From Chionoecetes opilio (taxonomy: Eukaryota > Arthropoda > Malacostraca > Decapoda > Majidae): a stretch of DNA of 64,000 nt. Numbering within the stretch: position 1 is the stretch's first letter; each line of letters begins with the position of its first letter. The notes under the pieces are model-generated. The model saw only the letters and a list, made by a program, of their open reading frames with translations, did not search any database and was not told the origin of the DNA. Location of the stretch: NCBI GenBank assembly GCA_016584305.1, contig JACEEZ010020494.1, positions 15,001 to 79,000 on the forward strand, given 5' to 3'. Positions 37,901-44,523 of this stretch are shown piece by piece. The position numbers were made by a program, and so were the translations under genes.

Positions 37901-38434
37901 CCACTACCGATATTTTACCGGAAATAGAAACACTCGCGACGTGAAAAATTGGAACTCTCGCCGAGGGCGGCGAGAGTTCCAGGCACCGTGCAAATGGTCA
38001 GATCTACAAGTTTAGGACGGCTATAACTACGTGCCTTATATTGTATTAAACTGCAGTAGAACACCTAAGACTACAACACCCCTAAGCCTGTGCCCCCCCC
38101 CTCCCCCTCACAACCCATAACCCTAATAATACATCAGCCTTACTAGCTACCCCAATTTCTGGCTTTAACACGCAAATAACAACATAAAGATCACCCACAG
38201 CCACTCTAAAGTGATCAAGACAGCACCTGGCCGCCACAAGGCTACCACGGGCTCAGTAATTACCTGCTGGAGGGTCACAAGGTCAAAATTCACACCTTGA
38301 CCACAATCACAGCCTTGAGAACGAAACCTTGCCTGCCCGCCTCACTTATTATCCCTTATTATATTTGATTCACTCCTCCCACTCACCAGTTTCGTGGCTC
38401 TGTACGGCCCAGAGATGGATTTCTTCCCACTCAT
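10580..38434 (-). CDS. DEPDC1: DEPDC1-family DEP domain protein, 13 coding exons
   Basis: The gene runs on the minus strand from ATG at 38434 to TGA at 10580. Coding exons in order: 38387-38434, 37106-37287, 36111-36197, 35059-35194, 33370-33561 (tentative), 28440-28634, 27063-27157, 24872-26520 (with two frame breaks), 24599-24748, 22959-23128, 16941-17117, 11233-11418, 10580-10729. This gives roughly 1,140 residues, longer than the 811 I recall for human DEPDC1; the extra length is a low-complexity linker in exon 8. Splice junctions are GT-AG and phases join, except around exons 5 and 8. Seen motifs that match the family: GPYRATKLWNDAV at the start, a DEP domain with CFTAAEAVDWL, DDLPHWILTAMKCLAHW, GVERDVFKIVREFF, LLLPPVRRRKLHLLLRMMSKM, and KERKKKLKEFKSLYPEVY at the end. 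The family is mitotic: vertebrate DEPDC1 and DEPDC1B and nematode LET-99 act in cell division, cortical Rho signalling or spindle positioning. The RhoGAP-like region usually lacks catalytic activity. Function here is inferred by homology. Confidence 0.93.
11233..11418 (-). CDS. DEPDC1: DEPDC1 exon 12
   Basis: Encodes VVYAAAAGERSVTNTYCRQV, then TQLLDQLINNTGKFSAKERK and KLKE. The YCRQ and KERKKKLKE motifs match the human C-terminal region. Acceptor GTTCCAG, donor GTAATG. Confidence 0.9.
11721..12070. mobile_element. Foldback MITE, about 350 bp
   Basis: Long inverted arms beginning GGCCGTGTCACACGGGGATA cover most of the element; the centre holds an ACTATAGCAGCCAGACGAAG segment. It lies in DEPDC1 intron 11. 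Superfamily not settled. Confidence 0.75.
12335..13156. mobile_element. Non-autonomous hAT element with 8-bp target duplication
   Basis: The ends CAGAGGTGGGCATCGCAA and the complement ending ATGCCCACCTTTG are bounded by perfect CTAATTAC direct repeats at 12327-12334 and 13157-13164. An 8-bp duplication and CAGxG ends are diagnostic of hAT. The interior repeats TTGCGATTGCGTTTCAAAAT twice. No transposase. Confidence 0.85.
13165..15400. other. DEPDC1 intron 11 interior, nothing recognised
   Basis: Ordinary intronic sequence, AC-rich around 13200-13400 and 13970-14110. No coding exon of either strand resembles a known protein. Confidence 0.5.
15401..16052. mobile_element. MITE family M1 copy 3
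   Basis: 652 bp with the same ends as the copy at 2671-3329, flanked by TA. It lies in DEPDC1 intron 11. Confidence 0.82.
16290..16420 (+). repeat. Short repeats AACTGGAAAAAGAATAAAAG
   Basis: Three to four copies of ATAACTGGAAAAATAATAAA with AAGATAGAGACAT. The same motif surrounds the exon 10 duplicates at 21450-21520 and 22440-22930. Confidence 0.6.
16941..17117 (-). CDS. DEPDC1: DEPDC1 exon 11
   Basis: Encodes VLNTFARSILLCHLEADHDE, then LALRVVAFLMDAHTEVM and a helix ending HRSM, matching the family motif RLVSFLMDHHQEIL. Acceptor ATCACAG, donor GTGAGG, phase 0 at both ends. Confidence 0.92.
17690..17736 (-). pseudogene. Partial duplicate of DEPDC1 exon 10, copy B
   Basis: Same 47-base unit, between TTTTGAG and GTACGTGAG. 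The translation NEELGLGPDLTTRAL differs from the parent by one residue, although six bases differ, five of them silent. It sits about 570 bp before exon 11. Confidence 0.7.
17828..19224. mobile_element. Tigger/pogo-type element, 1.4 kb, rearranged
   Basis: Ends CAGTAAAACCCTTATAACTC and the complement, with TA on both sides. A plus-strand frame from about 18898 reads MSAPSCKGVSSRKG, then SLQEKVKVLARMDAGASMRA, the N-terminal helix-turn-helix of Tigger-type transposases. An inverted copy of the same segment lies at 18350-18570 on the minus strand. A SINE is nested at 17895-18222. The rest of the transposase is missing. Confidence 0.82.
17895..18222 (-). mobile_element. tRNA-headed SINE with poly(A), copy 1
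   Basis: On the minus strand an A box (TAGCAGAGTGGTTAGCG) and B box (GTTCGATCCCG) head the element. The body contains AGGGGGGCGGCATGAGCCTC and the tail is A15 (T15 at 17895-17909). It is inserted in the Tigger-type element. Confidence 0.75.
19828..21352. mobile_element. TTAA-flanked element carrying a GT-rich minisatellite
   Basis: The ends AGTAATCGTCCAGACC and complement, bordered by TTAA on both sides, enclose 1.5 kb. Inside, GTGTGTGGGAAGGAGGCGTG with variants is repeated about 25 times (20235-21003), and its reverse complement lies at 20107-20215, so the array is itself partly palindromic. The long open frames over it are array artefacts. Confidence 0.75.
21523..22448 (-). mobile_element. 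Mariner/Tc1-type foldback with decayed transposase
   Basis: The ends CAGGGTGTCCCAAAAGTCAC sit at TA on both sides, with inverted arms of about 250 bp. On the minus strand 22165-21670 encodes broken transposase pieces: VWCAMSSTGLIGPFFF, FFQQDKSPSP, then RWIGRRGPLEWAPRSPDLTP and DFFLWGYIKSKVY. This is the catalytic C-terminal half, with a frameshift. Both arms are copies of the 3' end, so the 5' half has been lost and replaced. Confidence 0.85.
22506..22552 (-). pseudogene. Partial duplicate of DEPDC1 exon 10, copy A
   Basis: Forty-seven bases between an AG (CTTCTGAG) and a GTATGTTG donor copy the 3' end of exon 10. The translation is NEELCLGPDLAMRTL against NEELSLGPDLTTRAL in the parent. Flanking intron sequence after the donor is copied too. 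The length of 47 would shift the frame if included, so it is more likely a pseudo-exon. Confidence 0.7.
22959..23128 (-). CDS. DEPDC1: DEPDC1 exon 10 (conserved C-terminal helices)
   Basis: Encodes RLLTREGREAAISSARLLLL, then PPVRRRKLHLLLRMMSKM and NEELSLGPDLTTRAL, one of the best conserved stretches of DEPDC1 (human LLLPPPNRRKLQLLMRMISRM). The acceptor is CACCCCAG, the donor GTATGT, ending in phase 0. The last 47 bases of this exon are duplicated twice in the following intron. Confidence 0.92.
23280..23315 (+). repeat. GA-rich microsatellite
   Basis: AGAGAGAAAGAGAAAGAGAG run. A similar run is at 24206-24238. The rest of intron 9 (23129-24598) shows nothing recognisable. Confidence 0.7.
24599..24748 (-). 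CDS. DEPDC1: DEPDC1 exon 9
   Basis: Encodes VLRDTSTDLYKQLSSSANEL and on to GPWRHYHSSP. I chose the acceptor at CACACCCAG rather than the nearer-to-branch CCTGCAG at about 24769, because only the former joins the one-base overhang of exon 8 in the open frame. The donor is GTAAGAG. Confidence 0.75.
24872..26520 (-). CDS. DEPDC1: DEPDC1 exon 8, large linker exon with two frame breaks
   Basis: Begins MVPLIPYELYEPLIRLYIGA, the end of the RhoGAP-like region. The frame then closes at TGA near 26350, but a second frame opens with RLVEDLILNMSLSG and runs to a TAG at 25601. A third segment then carries the sequence through LASRIRDSIKRKHV, two LRT(E/K)SGG motifs and ATPTSL repeats to the donor at 24871. 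Both switches have the same sign and would be repaired by one missing base each. The first could instead be an 89-bp intron (26370-26458, GT-AG). The linker is rich in Ser, Pro and charged residues and is probably disordered and phosphorylated (inference). Confidence 0.78.
26693..26754 (+). repeat. Dispersed 62-bp repeat, copy 1
   Basis: The core is AAGGAAGCTACAAGAG...GAGACCTACACGTGGTAGTT. It lies in DEPDC1 intron 7. It is the most diverged of six copies in the window. Confidence 0.7.
27063..27157 (-). CDS. DEPDC1: DEPDC1 exon 7
   Basis: Encodes WPNAADSTCN, then YPGVERDVFKIVREFFTNM, matching the family motif FERDVFRTIADYF. The acceptor is CATGCAG and the donor GTAAGG. A LINE fragment (27190-27830) on the opposite strand ends only about 30 bp from this exon. 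Confidence 0.9.
27190..27830 (+). mobile_element. 5'-truncated LINE, reverse-transcriptase C-terminal end
   Basis: The frame reads ITGDTYQLLRNIRMAFKYLD, then FIRPRLEYTAVIWSPHKKKD and IQRAATKMAPSLRDLPYEER, shifts one base near 27486, then continues to YSFPYRSIEAWNNLDAKLIN and stops at 27781. The 3' tail is AACTAGGTAAATAC twice. Motifs fit the end of a Jockey/CR1-like non-LTR polymerase. It sits antisense in DEPDC1 intron 6. Confidence 0.82.
28098..28430 (+). repeat. CA microsatellite and CATGGCTTCACACTCTCAC minisatellite
   Basis: The CA run is at 28098-28126. About seven copies of a 30 to 40 bp unit with CATCCATGGCTTCACAC follow, abutting the donor of exon 6. Confidence 0.75.
28440..28634 (-). 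CDS. DEPDC1: DEPDC1 exon 6 (RhoGAP-like region)
   Basis: Encodes ERLIYGDVASVLEPK, then RHNMTQLTGRGVVRV and DDLPHWILTAMKCLAH, closely matching the start of the RhoGAP-like region of DEPDC1. The last base T joins GG of exon 7 to make tryptophan. The 5' edge is either 28634 (after CCTCCAG) or 28614 (after GTGTGAG). A CA-rich minisatellite starts right after the donor. Confidence 0.87.
28930..29250 (-). mobile_element. tRNA-headed SINE, copy 2
   Basis: Same body as 17895-18222 (GGCTCATGCCGCCCCCCTGT on the plus strand, CCAGGGGTGGGATGGCAGGC), with a degenerated head. It lies in DEPDC1 intron 5. Confidence 0.72.
29364..29568. mobile_element. TTAA-flanked piggyBac-type MITE, copy 2
   Basis: About 205 bp, clearly the same family as 8627-8832 (shared ATGACCTGTTTAGTATCCTT), with degenerate ends, in DEPDC1 intron 5. 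Confidence 0.75.
29840..29995 (+). repeat. Tandem TAGTCTAATAGTGTAAGTAA repeats
   Basis: Units combining CTTTCTTTCTAGTGTAATAG and AGTCTAATAGT repeat about three times. Confidence 0.65.
30194..30400. mobile_element. Foldback MITE family M2 copy 1
   Basis: 207 bp. The ends CTATACTCACTGCACGTTAAG-type pair with CTTAACGTATGGCGAGTATAG. The interior is GGATTGGCGGAAGTGTTGGG and its partner. Confidence 0.75.
30491..30925 (+). repeat. 31-bp minisatellite, 14 copies
   Basis: The unit is CACTACCGTAGCATTACTAT plus CACAAACTATT, with one site alternating between ACCG and AGCG. Confidence 0.85.
31205..31616 (+). repeat. 55-bp minisatellite, about 7 copies
   Basis: The unit contains GGACCAATTACAGCCTAAGG and TTATCATGCTTACTGATTAC. 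Confidence 0.85.
32263..32935 (+). repeat. 48-bp minisatellite, about 14 copies
   Basis: The unit is CCTGCTACTACCCCGTTCCT plus ATGACAGTGCAGGGCTACAA and GACAAGAT. Because 48 is a multiple of three and lacks stops, it gives long open frames that are not genes. Confidence 0.88.
32946..33290 (+). repeat. Roughly 113-bp tandem repeat, three copies
   Basis: Each copy has CATCCCTTCAGCC(G/C)CTCACC followed by AACAGTGAGGTTAGGAGCCC. On the gene strand it contains a TTTTGTCAG/GTGAGC donor-like site in each copy. Confidence 0.75.
33370..33561 (-). CDS. DEPDC1: Tentative DEPDC1 exon 5
   Basis: An open stretch of 64 codons between exons 4 and 6 in the expected order and strand, reading through HQECSWSRLAPP to TEQVVELLASK. 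It would carry the helix before the RhoGAP-like region. The proposed acceptor (GCGTGCAG) is pyrimidine-poor, and the phase-0 end fits exon 6 only if exon 6 starts at 28614. Using the stronger exon 6 acceptor at 28634 needs a one-base overhang. The GC-rich composition differs from the intron around it and supports coding, but the boundaries are unsure and another exon could lie in this 6.4-kb gap. Confidence 0.45.
33780..34320 (+). repeat. GA-rich low-complexity tract
   Basis: Long (GA)n with CGAGAGAGC interruptions, in DEPDC1 intron 4. A CA microsatellite follows at 34401-34437. Confidence 0.85.
34651..35034. mobile_element. Short Tigger/pogo-type element, 384 bp
   Basis: Ends CAGTAAAACCTCTCGTATTC and complement with TA on both sides. 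The interior has a T33 run. No coding capacity. It ends 24 bp from DEPDC1 exon 4. Confidence 0.82.
35059..35194 (-). CDS. DEPDC1: DEPDC1 exon 4 (post-DEP linker)
   Basis: Completes arginine from exon 3, then FSSRSPLKALRTPGRSALAA and a basic tail ending SSTRQ. The segment RF..SPLK.L matches the region just after the DEP domain in vertebrate DEPDC1. It ends in phase 0 at GTGCGTGC. A Tigger-type element (34651-35034) lies only 24 bp beyond the donor side. Confidence 0.85.
35690..36110 (-). repeat. Minisatellite made of the exon 3 splice donor
   Basis: The 33-bp unit, read on the gene strand, is GTGAGGGGCAGGGAAGGGCA plus GGGACTTGTACAG. Seven intact intronic copies of TTGTACAG/GTGAGG and one variant follow the true donor, mixed with shorter sub-units. 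Confidence 0.88.
36111..36197 (-). CDS. DEPDC1: DEPDC1 exon 3 (end of DEP domain)
   Basis: Encodes KFVKSGLVEDVRGGTTRPEE and on to GRDLY, the last part of the DEP domain. The acceptor follows a T-rich tract ending CTTGCAG. The donor is CTTGTACAG followed by GTGAGG, and this exact exon-intron junction is repeated in tandem downstream in intron 3. Confidence 0.88.
36457..37080 (+). repeat. Inverted-end element and 47-bp G-rich minisatellite
   Basis: GGACATTTTCCCCCCTGGAC at 36459 is inverted at about 36668. From 36690, GGGGAATATGTCAGGGGGGT plus CAAATGTCAGGGGGGGAAAC repeats about eight times, up to within 26 bp of DEPDC1 exon 2. Confidence 0.78.
37106..37287 (-). CDS. DEPDC1: DEPDC1 exon 2 (DEP domain core)
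   Basis: The exon encodes WNDAVRSFYNGMPVARHW, then CFTAAEAVDWLHAHL and FGRAVSRDQTIKLI, which is the DEP domain fold expected for membrane or receptor-proximal targeting. The acceptor is CTACCAG and the donor GTGGGG; it ends with a two-base overhang that exon 3 completes to arginine. The flanking intron 2 contains a 47-bp G-rich minisatellite that begins within about 25 bp of the donor. Confidence 0.9.
37288..38386 (-). other. DEPDC1 intron 1
   Basis: Contains poly-A/T stretches, several TAACCTAACC pentamers near 37600-37640, and a 13-bp-stem hairpin at 37951-37980 (GGAACTCTCGCCG). No other feature seen. Confidence 0.5.
38387..38434 (-). CDS. DEPDC1: DEPDC1 exon 1 (start codon)
   Basis: Sixteen codons, MSGKKSISGPYRATKL, then the donor GTGAGT. 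The segment GPYRATKL is the conserved lead-in to the DEP domain in this family and fixes the ATG, because no other in-frame ATG precedes it in the exon. It ends in phase 0. The CRE/CCAAT array begins about 105 bp upstream. Confidence 0.88.
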
Positions 38435-38534
38435 GCCGCTCAGGATGGGTAAAGACGCGAAAAAATGAGAAAAACACTTAAATTTTCAACCATGGCGCCC
38501 ACCCGAACTTAAATTTGGTTTTATTTACGTTTGA

Positions 38535-38940
38535 ACTGTGACGTCACGAGAATACGACGCTCTGATTGGCTGTTGTGATGACGTCATAACTGTTTGAGGC
38601 GCTCTGATTGGCTGTAGTACTGACTTCATAGTACTGAGGAGCATTGTGATTGGTTGTAATAATGACGTCATAGTATTGAGGAGCGCTGTGATTGGTTGGC
38701 TGAATATGACGTCATCAAAATAAGACACGCTGATTTGCTGAAATAATGCTATCATGTGAATAAAGTCCTGTGATTGGTCAAACTTGTGACGTCATAGTGA
38801 AGTCTCCTCTGATTGGATAAGGATATGAAGAGCCAGTAATTTCGATGCTGATAGGTTGTATTTATGACGTCATTATAATCTTGTTGTTTATTGGCTTATT
38901 TCCGTGACGTCATACAACTATCATCGCTGATTGGCCGCTG
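38535..38940 (-). promoter_or_regulatory. DEPDC1 proximal promoter: tandem CRE/CCAAT array
   Basis: Seven perfect TGACGTCA palindromes start at 38539, 38579, 38663, 38707, 38787, 38865 and 38905, with a variant TGACTTCA at 38621. Eight inverted CCAAT boxes (ATTGG on the plus strand, CCAAT in gene orientation) start at 38565, 38607, 38649, 38691, 38773, 38812, 38890 and 38930. The two motifs alternate with a period of 39 to 44 bp, while the bases between them are diverged. The array ends about 105 bp before the DEPDC1 ATG. CREs bind CREB/ATF-type bZIP factors and CCAAT boxes bind NF-Y, which is typical of G2/M genes. Function as a promoter is inferred from position. Confidence 0.75.
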
Positions 38941-40339
38941 GTTATACCGAATTTATTTGCTCTATGATATTGAAAATTGGTTTGTTTTATTTACATATTT
39001 TGAGAGTTAAAATATACGGGCGTGTTTATATCTATGGCTTGCTTCTTATATCATTAAAATAAGCGTTCTTCAAAATGCCGATAAGTAACAGCATTGCCAT
39101 TACAAGATTAATCCATCAATCACTCTTTAAAGCTCACAGGGACATAGATGAATGATAATTATAAGATAAGTAATAATTAATTTAGTCGGAAATTTCATCA
39201 ATATTAAACACAATTGATGACAGAGAAGGCAGAATGAACCATCTTGATATTATCCTAATTTACGTATGAACCTTAACAAAAACACTCACAAACACAAACC
39301 AAATACATTATAAGAACCAAATATATTTTAGCTACCTTTTTGTTGCCTTAAATGATAACCAAAACAAATATTCCCATAAATAACAAAAACAGTCCTGTGC
39401 TCGAGATAGTCAGTTCCCCCTTAGCAGAAGACTGTACCTTATTTACCGCCAAAAACAGGTATTTCGCTATAATAAGGTCAATAACAGCATGACACTTATG
39501 AATTATTACTCCTTAATGCTGCGGGGCGTGTCTGGAGGCTTGGATAGGGGCGTAGGGAGGGTCAAATAAGGGTTAAAACACTGGCTTGGGTAGCTTGGGA
39601 AATGACCCTTGGCTCAATCCTGTTCTTTGTCTACTTTTTGACGTTTATTGAATGCGTCTGTGCCTGTCTGTCTGTGTCTCGCCGTCTGTCTGCATGTCCA
39701 CCTTCCCCTGTGTCTGTGTGTCAGTGTGTGTGCGTGTCTGTGTGTGTGTAGGTCTGTATGGCTTGGGTTACGGCTTGCTCTGTCTGTGTGTGTGGGTATT
39801 GTTTGATTTGGCTGTTTGGGTCTGTATGTCTGTCTGTCGCTGTGTGTCTGTGTCTGTCTCTCCTCTCGTCTGTTAGGCATGTCTGTGTGCGTATATGTGT
39901 ATCAGGATCAGTGTGTAAGTCTGTGTGTATAGAGAATTTAAATCTTGCCATGTATTCACTCACTTCATATTTTCTTTTTCCATATTTATTGAGGTGCATC
40001 TTGTCATATATATAGCTTTTATTATCAATATATAAATGCCTAACTATGTTTTATGTCTTTGTCTACCTGTCTGTATATGTCTGTCTGGCTAGGCAGTGTT
40101 TGTTCCTGTGTTACTGTCTGTGTCTTTCCTTGCATGTCTGTGTTTGTTTCTGTCCCTGTCTGTGTGTGTCTGTATCTGTCCTCTCATCACTGTCTGTGTC
40201 TGGTCACATATGTCTGTATCTGCCTGTCCCTGTATGTCTGTTAGTGTCTGTCCCGGTATGACTTATGTCACTTCCTACCTACATCACTGTCTCAAAATAT
40301 CATCAAAATCTACATCAAAATATTACTGTCTGTTCCTGT
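38941..40339 (+). other. Gene-free interval with GT-rich microsatellite
   Basis: AT-rich to 39600, then a GTCTGTGTGT-rich tract (39655-39935 and 40050-40250) that yields meaningless short open frames. Confidence 0.5.
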
Positions 40340-41905
40340 TCCTGATATGACTGTCTCTGCCTGTCAGTGTAGTGCTGTCTGTGTGTCCTGATATGACTGT
40401 CTCTGCCTGTCAGTGTAGTGCTGTCTGTGTGTCCTGATATGACTGTCTCTGCCTGTCAGTGTAGTGCTGTCTGTGTGTCCTGATATGACTGTCTCTGCCT
40501 GTCAGTGTAGTGCTGTCTATGTGTCCTGATATGACTGTCTCTGCCTGTCAGTGTAATGCTGTCTGTGTGTCCTGATATGACTGTCTCTGCCTGTCAGTGT
40601 AATGCTGTCTGTGTTTCCTGATATGACCGTCTCTGCCTGTCAGTGTAGTGCTGTCTGTGTGTCCTGATATGACTGTCTCTGCCTGTCTGTGTAGTGCTGT
40701 CTGTGTGTCCTGATATGACTGTCTCTGCCTGTCAGTGTAGTGCTGTCTGTGTGTCCTGATATGACTGTCTCTGCCTGTCTGTGTGTCCTGATATGACTGT
40801 CTCTGCCTGTCAGTGTAGTGCTGTCTGTGTGTCCTGATATGACTGTCTCTGCCTGTCAGTGTAATGCTGTCTGTGTGTCCTGATATGACTGTCTCTGCCT
40901 GTCAGTGTAATGCTGTCTGTGTGTCCTGATATGACTGTCTCTGCCTGTCAGTGTAGTGCTGTCTGTGTGTCCTGATATGACTGTCTCTGCCTGTCAGTGT
41001 AGTACTGTCTGTGTGTCCTGATATGACTGTCTCTGCCTGTCAGTGTAATGCTGTCTGTGTGTCCTGATATGACTGTCTCTGCCTGTCAGTGTAGTGCTGT
41101 CTGTGTGTCCTGATATGACTGTCTCTGCCTGTCAGTGTAATGCTGTCTGTGTGTCCTGATATGACTGTCTCTGCCTGTCAGTGTAATGCTGTCTGTGTGT
41201 CCTGATATGACTGTCTCTGCCTGTCAGTGTAATGCTGTCTGTGTTTCCTGATATGACCGTCTCTGCCTGTCAGTGTAATGCTGTCTGTGTGTCCTGATAT
41301 GACTGTCCCTGCCTGTCAGTGTAATGCTGTCTGTGTGTCCTGATATGACTGTCTCTGCCTGTCAGTGTAATGCTGTCTGTGTGTCCTGATATGACTGTCT
41401 CTGCCTGTCAGTGTAATGCTGTCTGTGTTTCCTGATATGACCGTCTCTGCCTGTCAGTGTAATGCTGTCTGTTTCTTGATATGACTGTCTCTGCCTGTCA
41501 GTGTAATGCTGTCTGTGTTTCCTGATATGACCGTCTCTGCCTGTCAGTGTAGTGCTGTCTGTGTGTCCTGATATGACTGTCTCTGCCTGTCAGTGTAATG
41601 CTGTCTGTGTGTCCTGATATGACTGTCTCTGCCTGTCAGTGTAATGCTGTCTGTGTGTCCTGATATGACTGTCTCTGCCTGTCAGTGTAATGCTGTCTGT
41701 GTTTCCTGATATGACCGTCTCTGCCTGTCAGTGTAATGCTGTCTGTGTTTCTTGATATGACTGTCTCTGCCTGTCAGTGTAATGCTGTCTGTGTTTCTTG
41801 ATATGACTGTCTCTGCCTGTCAGTGTAATGCTGTCTGTGTTTCTTGATATGACTGTCTCTGCCTGTCAGTGTAATGCTGTCTGTGTGTCCTGATATGACT
41901 GTCAG
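40340..41905 (+). repeat. 46-bp minisatellite, array 1, about 34 copies
   Basis: The unit is TGTCCTGATATGACTGTCTC plus TGCCTGTCAGTGTAATGCTG and TCTGTG. Variants AATG/AGTG and GTGTCC/GTTTCC form local blocks. Confidence 0.9.
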
Positions 41906-42073
41906 CTCATGTGTGGCTGTTTCGCTACATTACTGTATGTTCCATCTTAACTATTTGTCTGTCTCTCCATGATTGTGTGTGTTTGTCCCTACATGACTAC
42001 TTGTGTCTGCCTGTGCGGGACTGAAACTTGCCTTAATAACTCTACTCTATGCTCCGACATACATGTCTACCTT

Positions 42074-42120
<47 letters not shown>

Positions 42121-43127
42121 ATGAAAAATTAAAACAAAATTTTGAGTGCCAAAAGTGTTTGTGCCAAAAAATTGTGCCAAATATTTTTGAGTGCCAAAAA
42201 TTGTTGAGTGCCAAAAATGTTTGAGTGGCAAAAAGATTTTAGTACCAAAAAATGTTGAGTGCCAAACATTTTTGAATGCCAAAAATATAACTTTTGGTTT
42301 CATTTGTATAACTACAGTATGTGTACTAACATAGTACACGGAATAGCTATACGTTACTTCATCCTGTGTTGCTTTATCTATATAGTATGCTGTGTAAAAA
42401 TATTTAAAAGAATGGTATATCTTTTCATAAATAATTTTTTCCCTCTTCTCTTTGCTGGCAGCACTCTGGTAAAGATAAGAAAAAGTTTGCAGGAAGAAAT
42501 ATGTTACTTTTCTGAGGGTTTTCATAATACACCTTTTCACTCTCAAATTAGAACAACAGAACTTCAAAATAAAACAAATGAATTTCAAAATATATTACTT
42601 AGATGAATTTTTTCTTTTAATTTGAAATTCAATTATTTAAATTTGAAGTTCAGTTATTTTAATTTGAAGTTGTTATTTTAATTTAAACTTCAGTTGTTTT
42701 AATATAAACTTCAGTTGTTTTAATTTAAACTTCAGTTTTAATTTGAGATTCACTTTTTTTAATTTGAAGTTCAGTTGTTTTTATTTGAAGTTCAGTTGTT
42801 TTAATTTGAAGTTCAGTTTTTATTTGAGAGCGAAAAGGTGTAGATTTAGACAACATTACTTCATGCTCTGCTCAGTTTGTGCTGTTATAGTGTGCGTGCA
42901 TGTGTGTGTTTGTAGATTTATCTCAACCCTCTTACTCATTCGTTTTATTTCAACCCTCTTACTCATTCGTAGATTTTTCTTGCTTTTTAGTACTCTGTCG
43001 CACATTTACATCAATACAATATTACTCAACATGACACACACATGCAAATATAATACTGTGCCCGGAGTAATATCAAATTCAGTGATATATGTCTTGACAT
43101 GCACCATAACACTGCCTTTCCCTACAG

Positions 43128-43240
43128 ACTGTTGAGCATCACTGGAGAGGAGAAGCCCCTGTGAGGATGGCAGCCAACATCTGCACAGCGCCTCAGCACC
43201 TCACGGAAGGGATGGGCAGGGCAGGCAGACGGGTGGAAGT
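43128..43240 (+). other. Candidate exon, copy 1 of a duplicated pair
   Basis: Acceptor CTTTCCCTACAG, donor GTAAGTC, 113 bases. One frame is fully open: TVEHHWRGEAPVRMAANICT, then APQHLTEGMGRAGRRVEV. No known family is recognised. A near-identical copy at 46142-46251 keeps the same frame and splice signals. A 57-bp copy of the dispersed repeat follows about 20 bp after the donor. Confidence 0.3.
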
Positions 43241-43258
43241 GTAAGTCAAGCTGGGTGT

Positions 43259-43316
43259 GATAAGAACATAAGGAAGCTACAAAAGGCCGCGAGACCTACA
43301 CGTTGTAGTTCCTGTT
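43259..43316 (+). repeat. Dispersed 62-bp repeat, copy 2
   Basis: AAGAACATAAGGAAGCTACA...CGTTGTAGTTCCTGT, next to the 3' end of a LINE fragment. Confidence 0.72.
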
Positions 43317-43346
43317 ATTTAACACTACCTACATCCACCTTTCATC

Positions 43347-43449
43347 AATTAATCAATCATTGGGGGCATACGCCGGGGGGCGCGTCGCCTCGCCCACCTA
43401 CGAGCCATCTGGGGTCACCACGTGCGAGTCCCTGCACGCTCTCCCAACC
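43347..43449 (-). mobile_element. LINE 3' end, truncated copy
   Basis: About 100 bp matching the 3' end of the LINE at 46350-48176 (GGCGACGCGCCCCCCGGCGT on the minus strand and the TGATTGATTAATTGATG tail). Confidence 0.75.
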
Positions 43450-43455
43450 ACCTGT

Positions 43456-44523
43456 CGTCAGTGTAGATGCTGTCTGTGTGTCCTGATATGACTGTCTCTG
43501 CCTGTCAGTGTAGTGCTGTCTGTGTGTCCTGATATGACTGTCTCTGCCTGTCAGTGTAATGCTGTCGTGTGTCCTGATATGACTGTCTCTGCCTGTCAGT
43601 GTAATGTTGTCTGTGTGTCCTGATATGACTGTCTTGCCTGTCAGTGTAATGCTGTCTGTGTGTCCTGATATGACTGTCTCTGCCTGTCAGTGTAGTGCTG
43701 TCTGTGTGTCCTGATATGACTGTCTCTGCCTGTCAGTGTAATGCTGTCTGTGTGTCCTGATATGACTGTCTCTGCCTGTCAGTGTAGTGTTGTCTGTGTC
43801 CTGATATGACTGTCTCTGCTTGTCAGTGTAGTGCTGTCTGTGTGTTCTGATATGACTGTCTCTGCCTGTCAGTGTAATGCTGTCTGTGTGTCCTGATATG
43901 ACTGTCTCTGTCTGTCAGTGTAGTGCTGTCTGTGTGTCCTGTATGACTGTCAGTGTAGTGCTGTCTGTGTGTCCTGATATGACTGTCAGTGTAGTGCTGT
44001 CTGTGTGTCCTGATATGACTGTCTCTGCCTGTCAGTGTAATGCTGTCTGTGTGTCCTGATATGACTGTCTTGCCTGTCAGTGTAGTGTTGTCTGTGTCCT
44101 GATATGACTGTCTCTGCTTGTCAGTGTAGTGCTGTCTGTGTGTGTTCTGATATGACTGTCTCTGCCTGTCAGTGTAATGCTGTCTGTGTGTCCTGATATG
44201 ACTGTCTCTGTCTGTCAGTGTAGTGCTGTCTGTGTGTCCTGATATGACTGTCAGTGTAGTGCTGTCTGTGTGTCCTGATATGACTGTCTCTGTCTGTCAG
44301 TGTAGTGCTGTCTGTGTGTCCTGATATGACTGTCAGTGTAGTGCTGTCTGTGTGTCCTGATATGACTGTCAGTGTAGTGCTGTCTGTGTGTCCTGATATG
44401 ACTGTCTCTGTCTGCCAGTGTAGTGCTGTCTGTGTGTCCTGATATGACTGTCAGTGTAGTGCTGTCTGTGTGTCCTGATATGACTGTCAGTGTAGTGCTG
44501 TCTGTGTGTCCTGATATGACTTG
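43456..44523 (+). repeat. 46-bp minisatellite, array 2, with shortened units
   Basis: Same unit as array 1, plus 35-bp forms lacking TCTCTGCCTG towards the right end. Confidence 0.9.

Larger units (their letters stand above)
41906..43449 (+). repeat. Segmental duplication, copy 1
   Basis: Begins CAGCTCATGTGTGGCTGTTT and ends inside a LINE fragment at the second array. Matches 44524-46440. Contains a T50 run (42076-42119), GAGTGCCAAAAA repeats, and an inverted-end block at 42525-42842 (TACACCTTTTCACTCTCAAA) filled with TTTAATTTGAAGTTCAGTTG repeats. Confidence 0.82.

Noticed and set aside
40340..41905. CRISPR-like regular repeats
   Set aside because: Units are contiguous without unique spacers and the genome is eukaryotic; same for 30491-30925 and 62440-63640.
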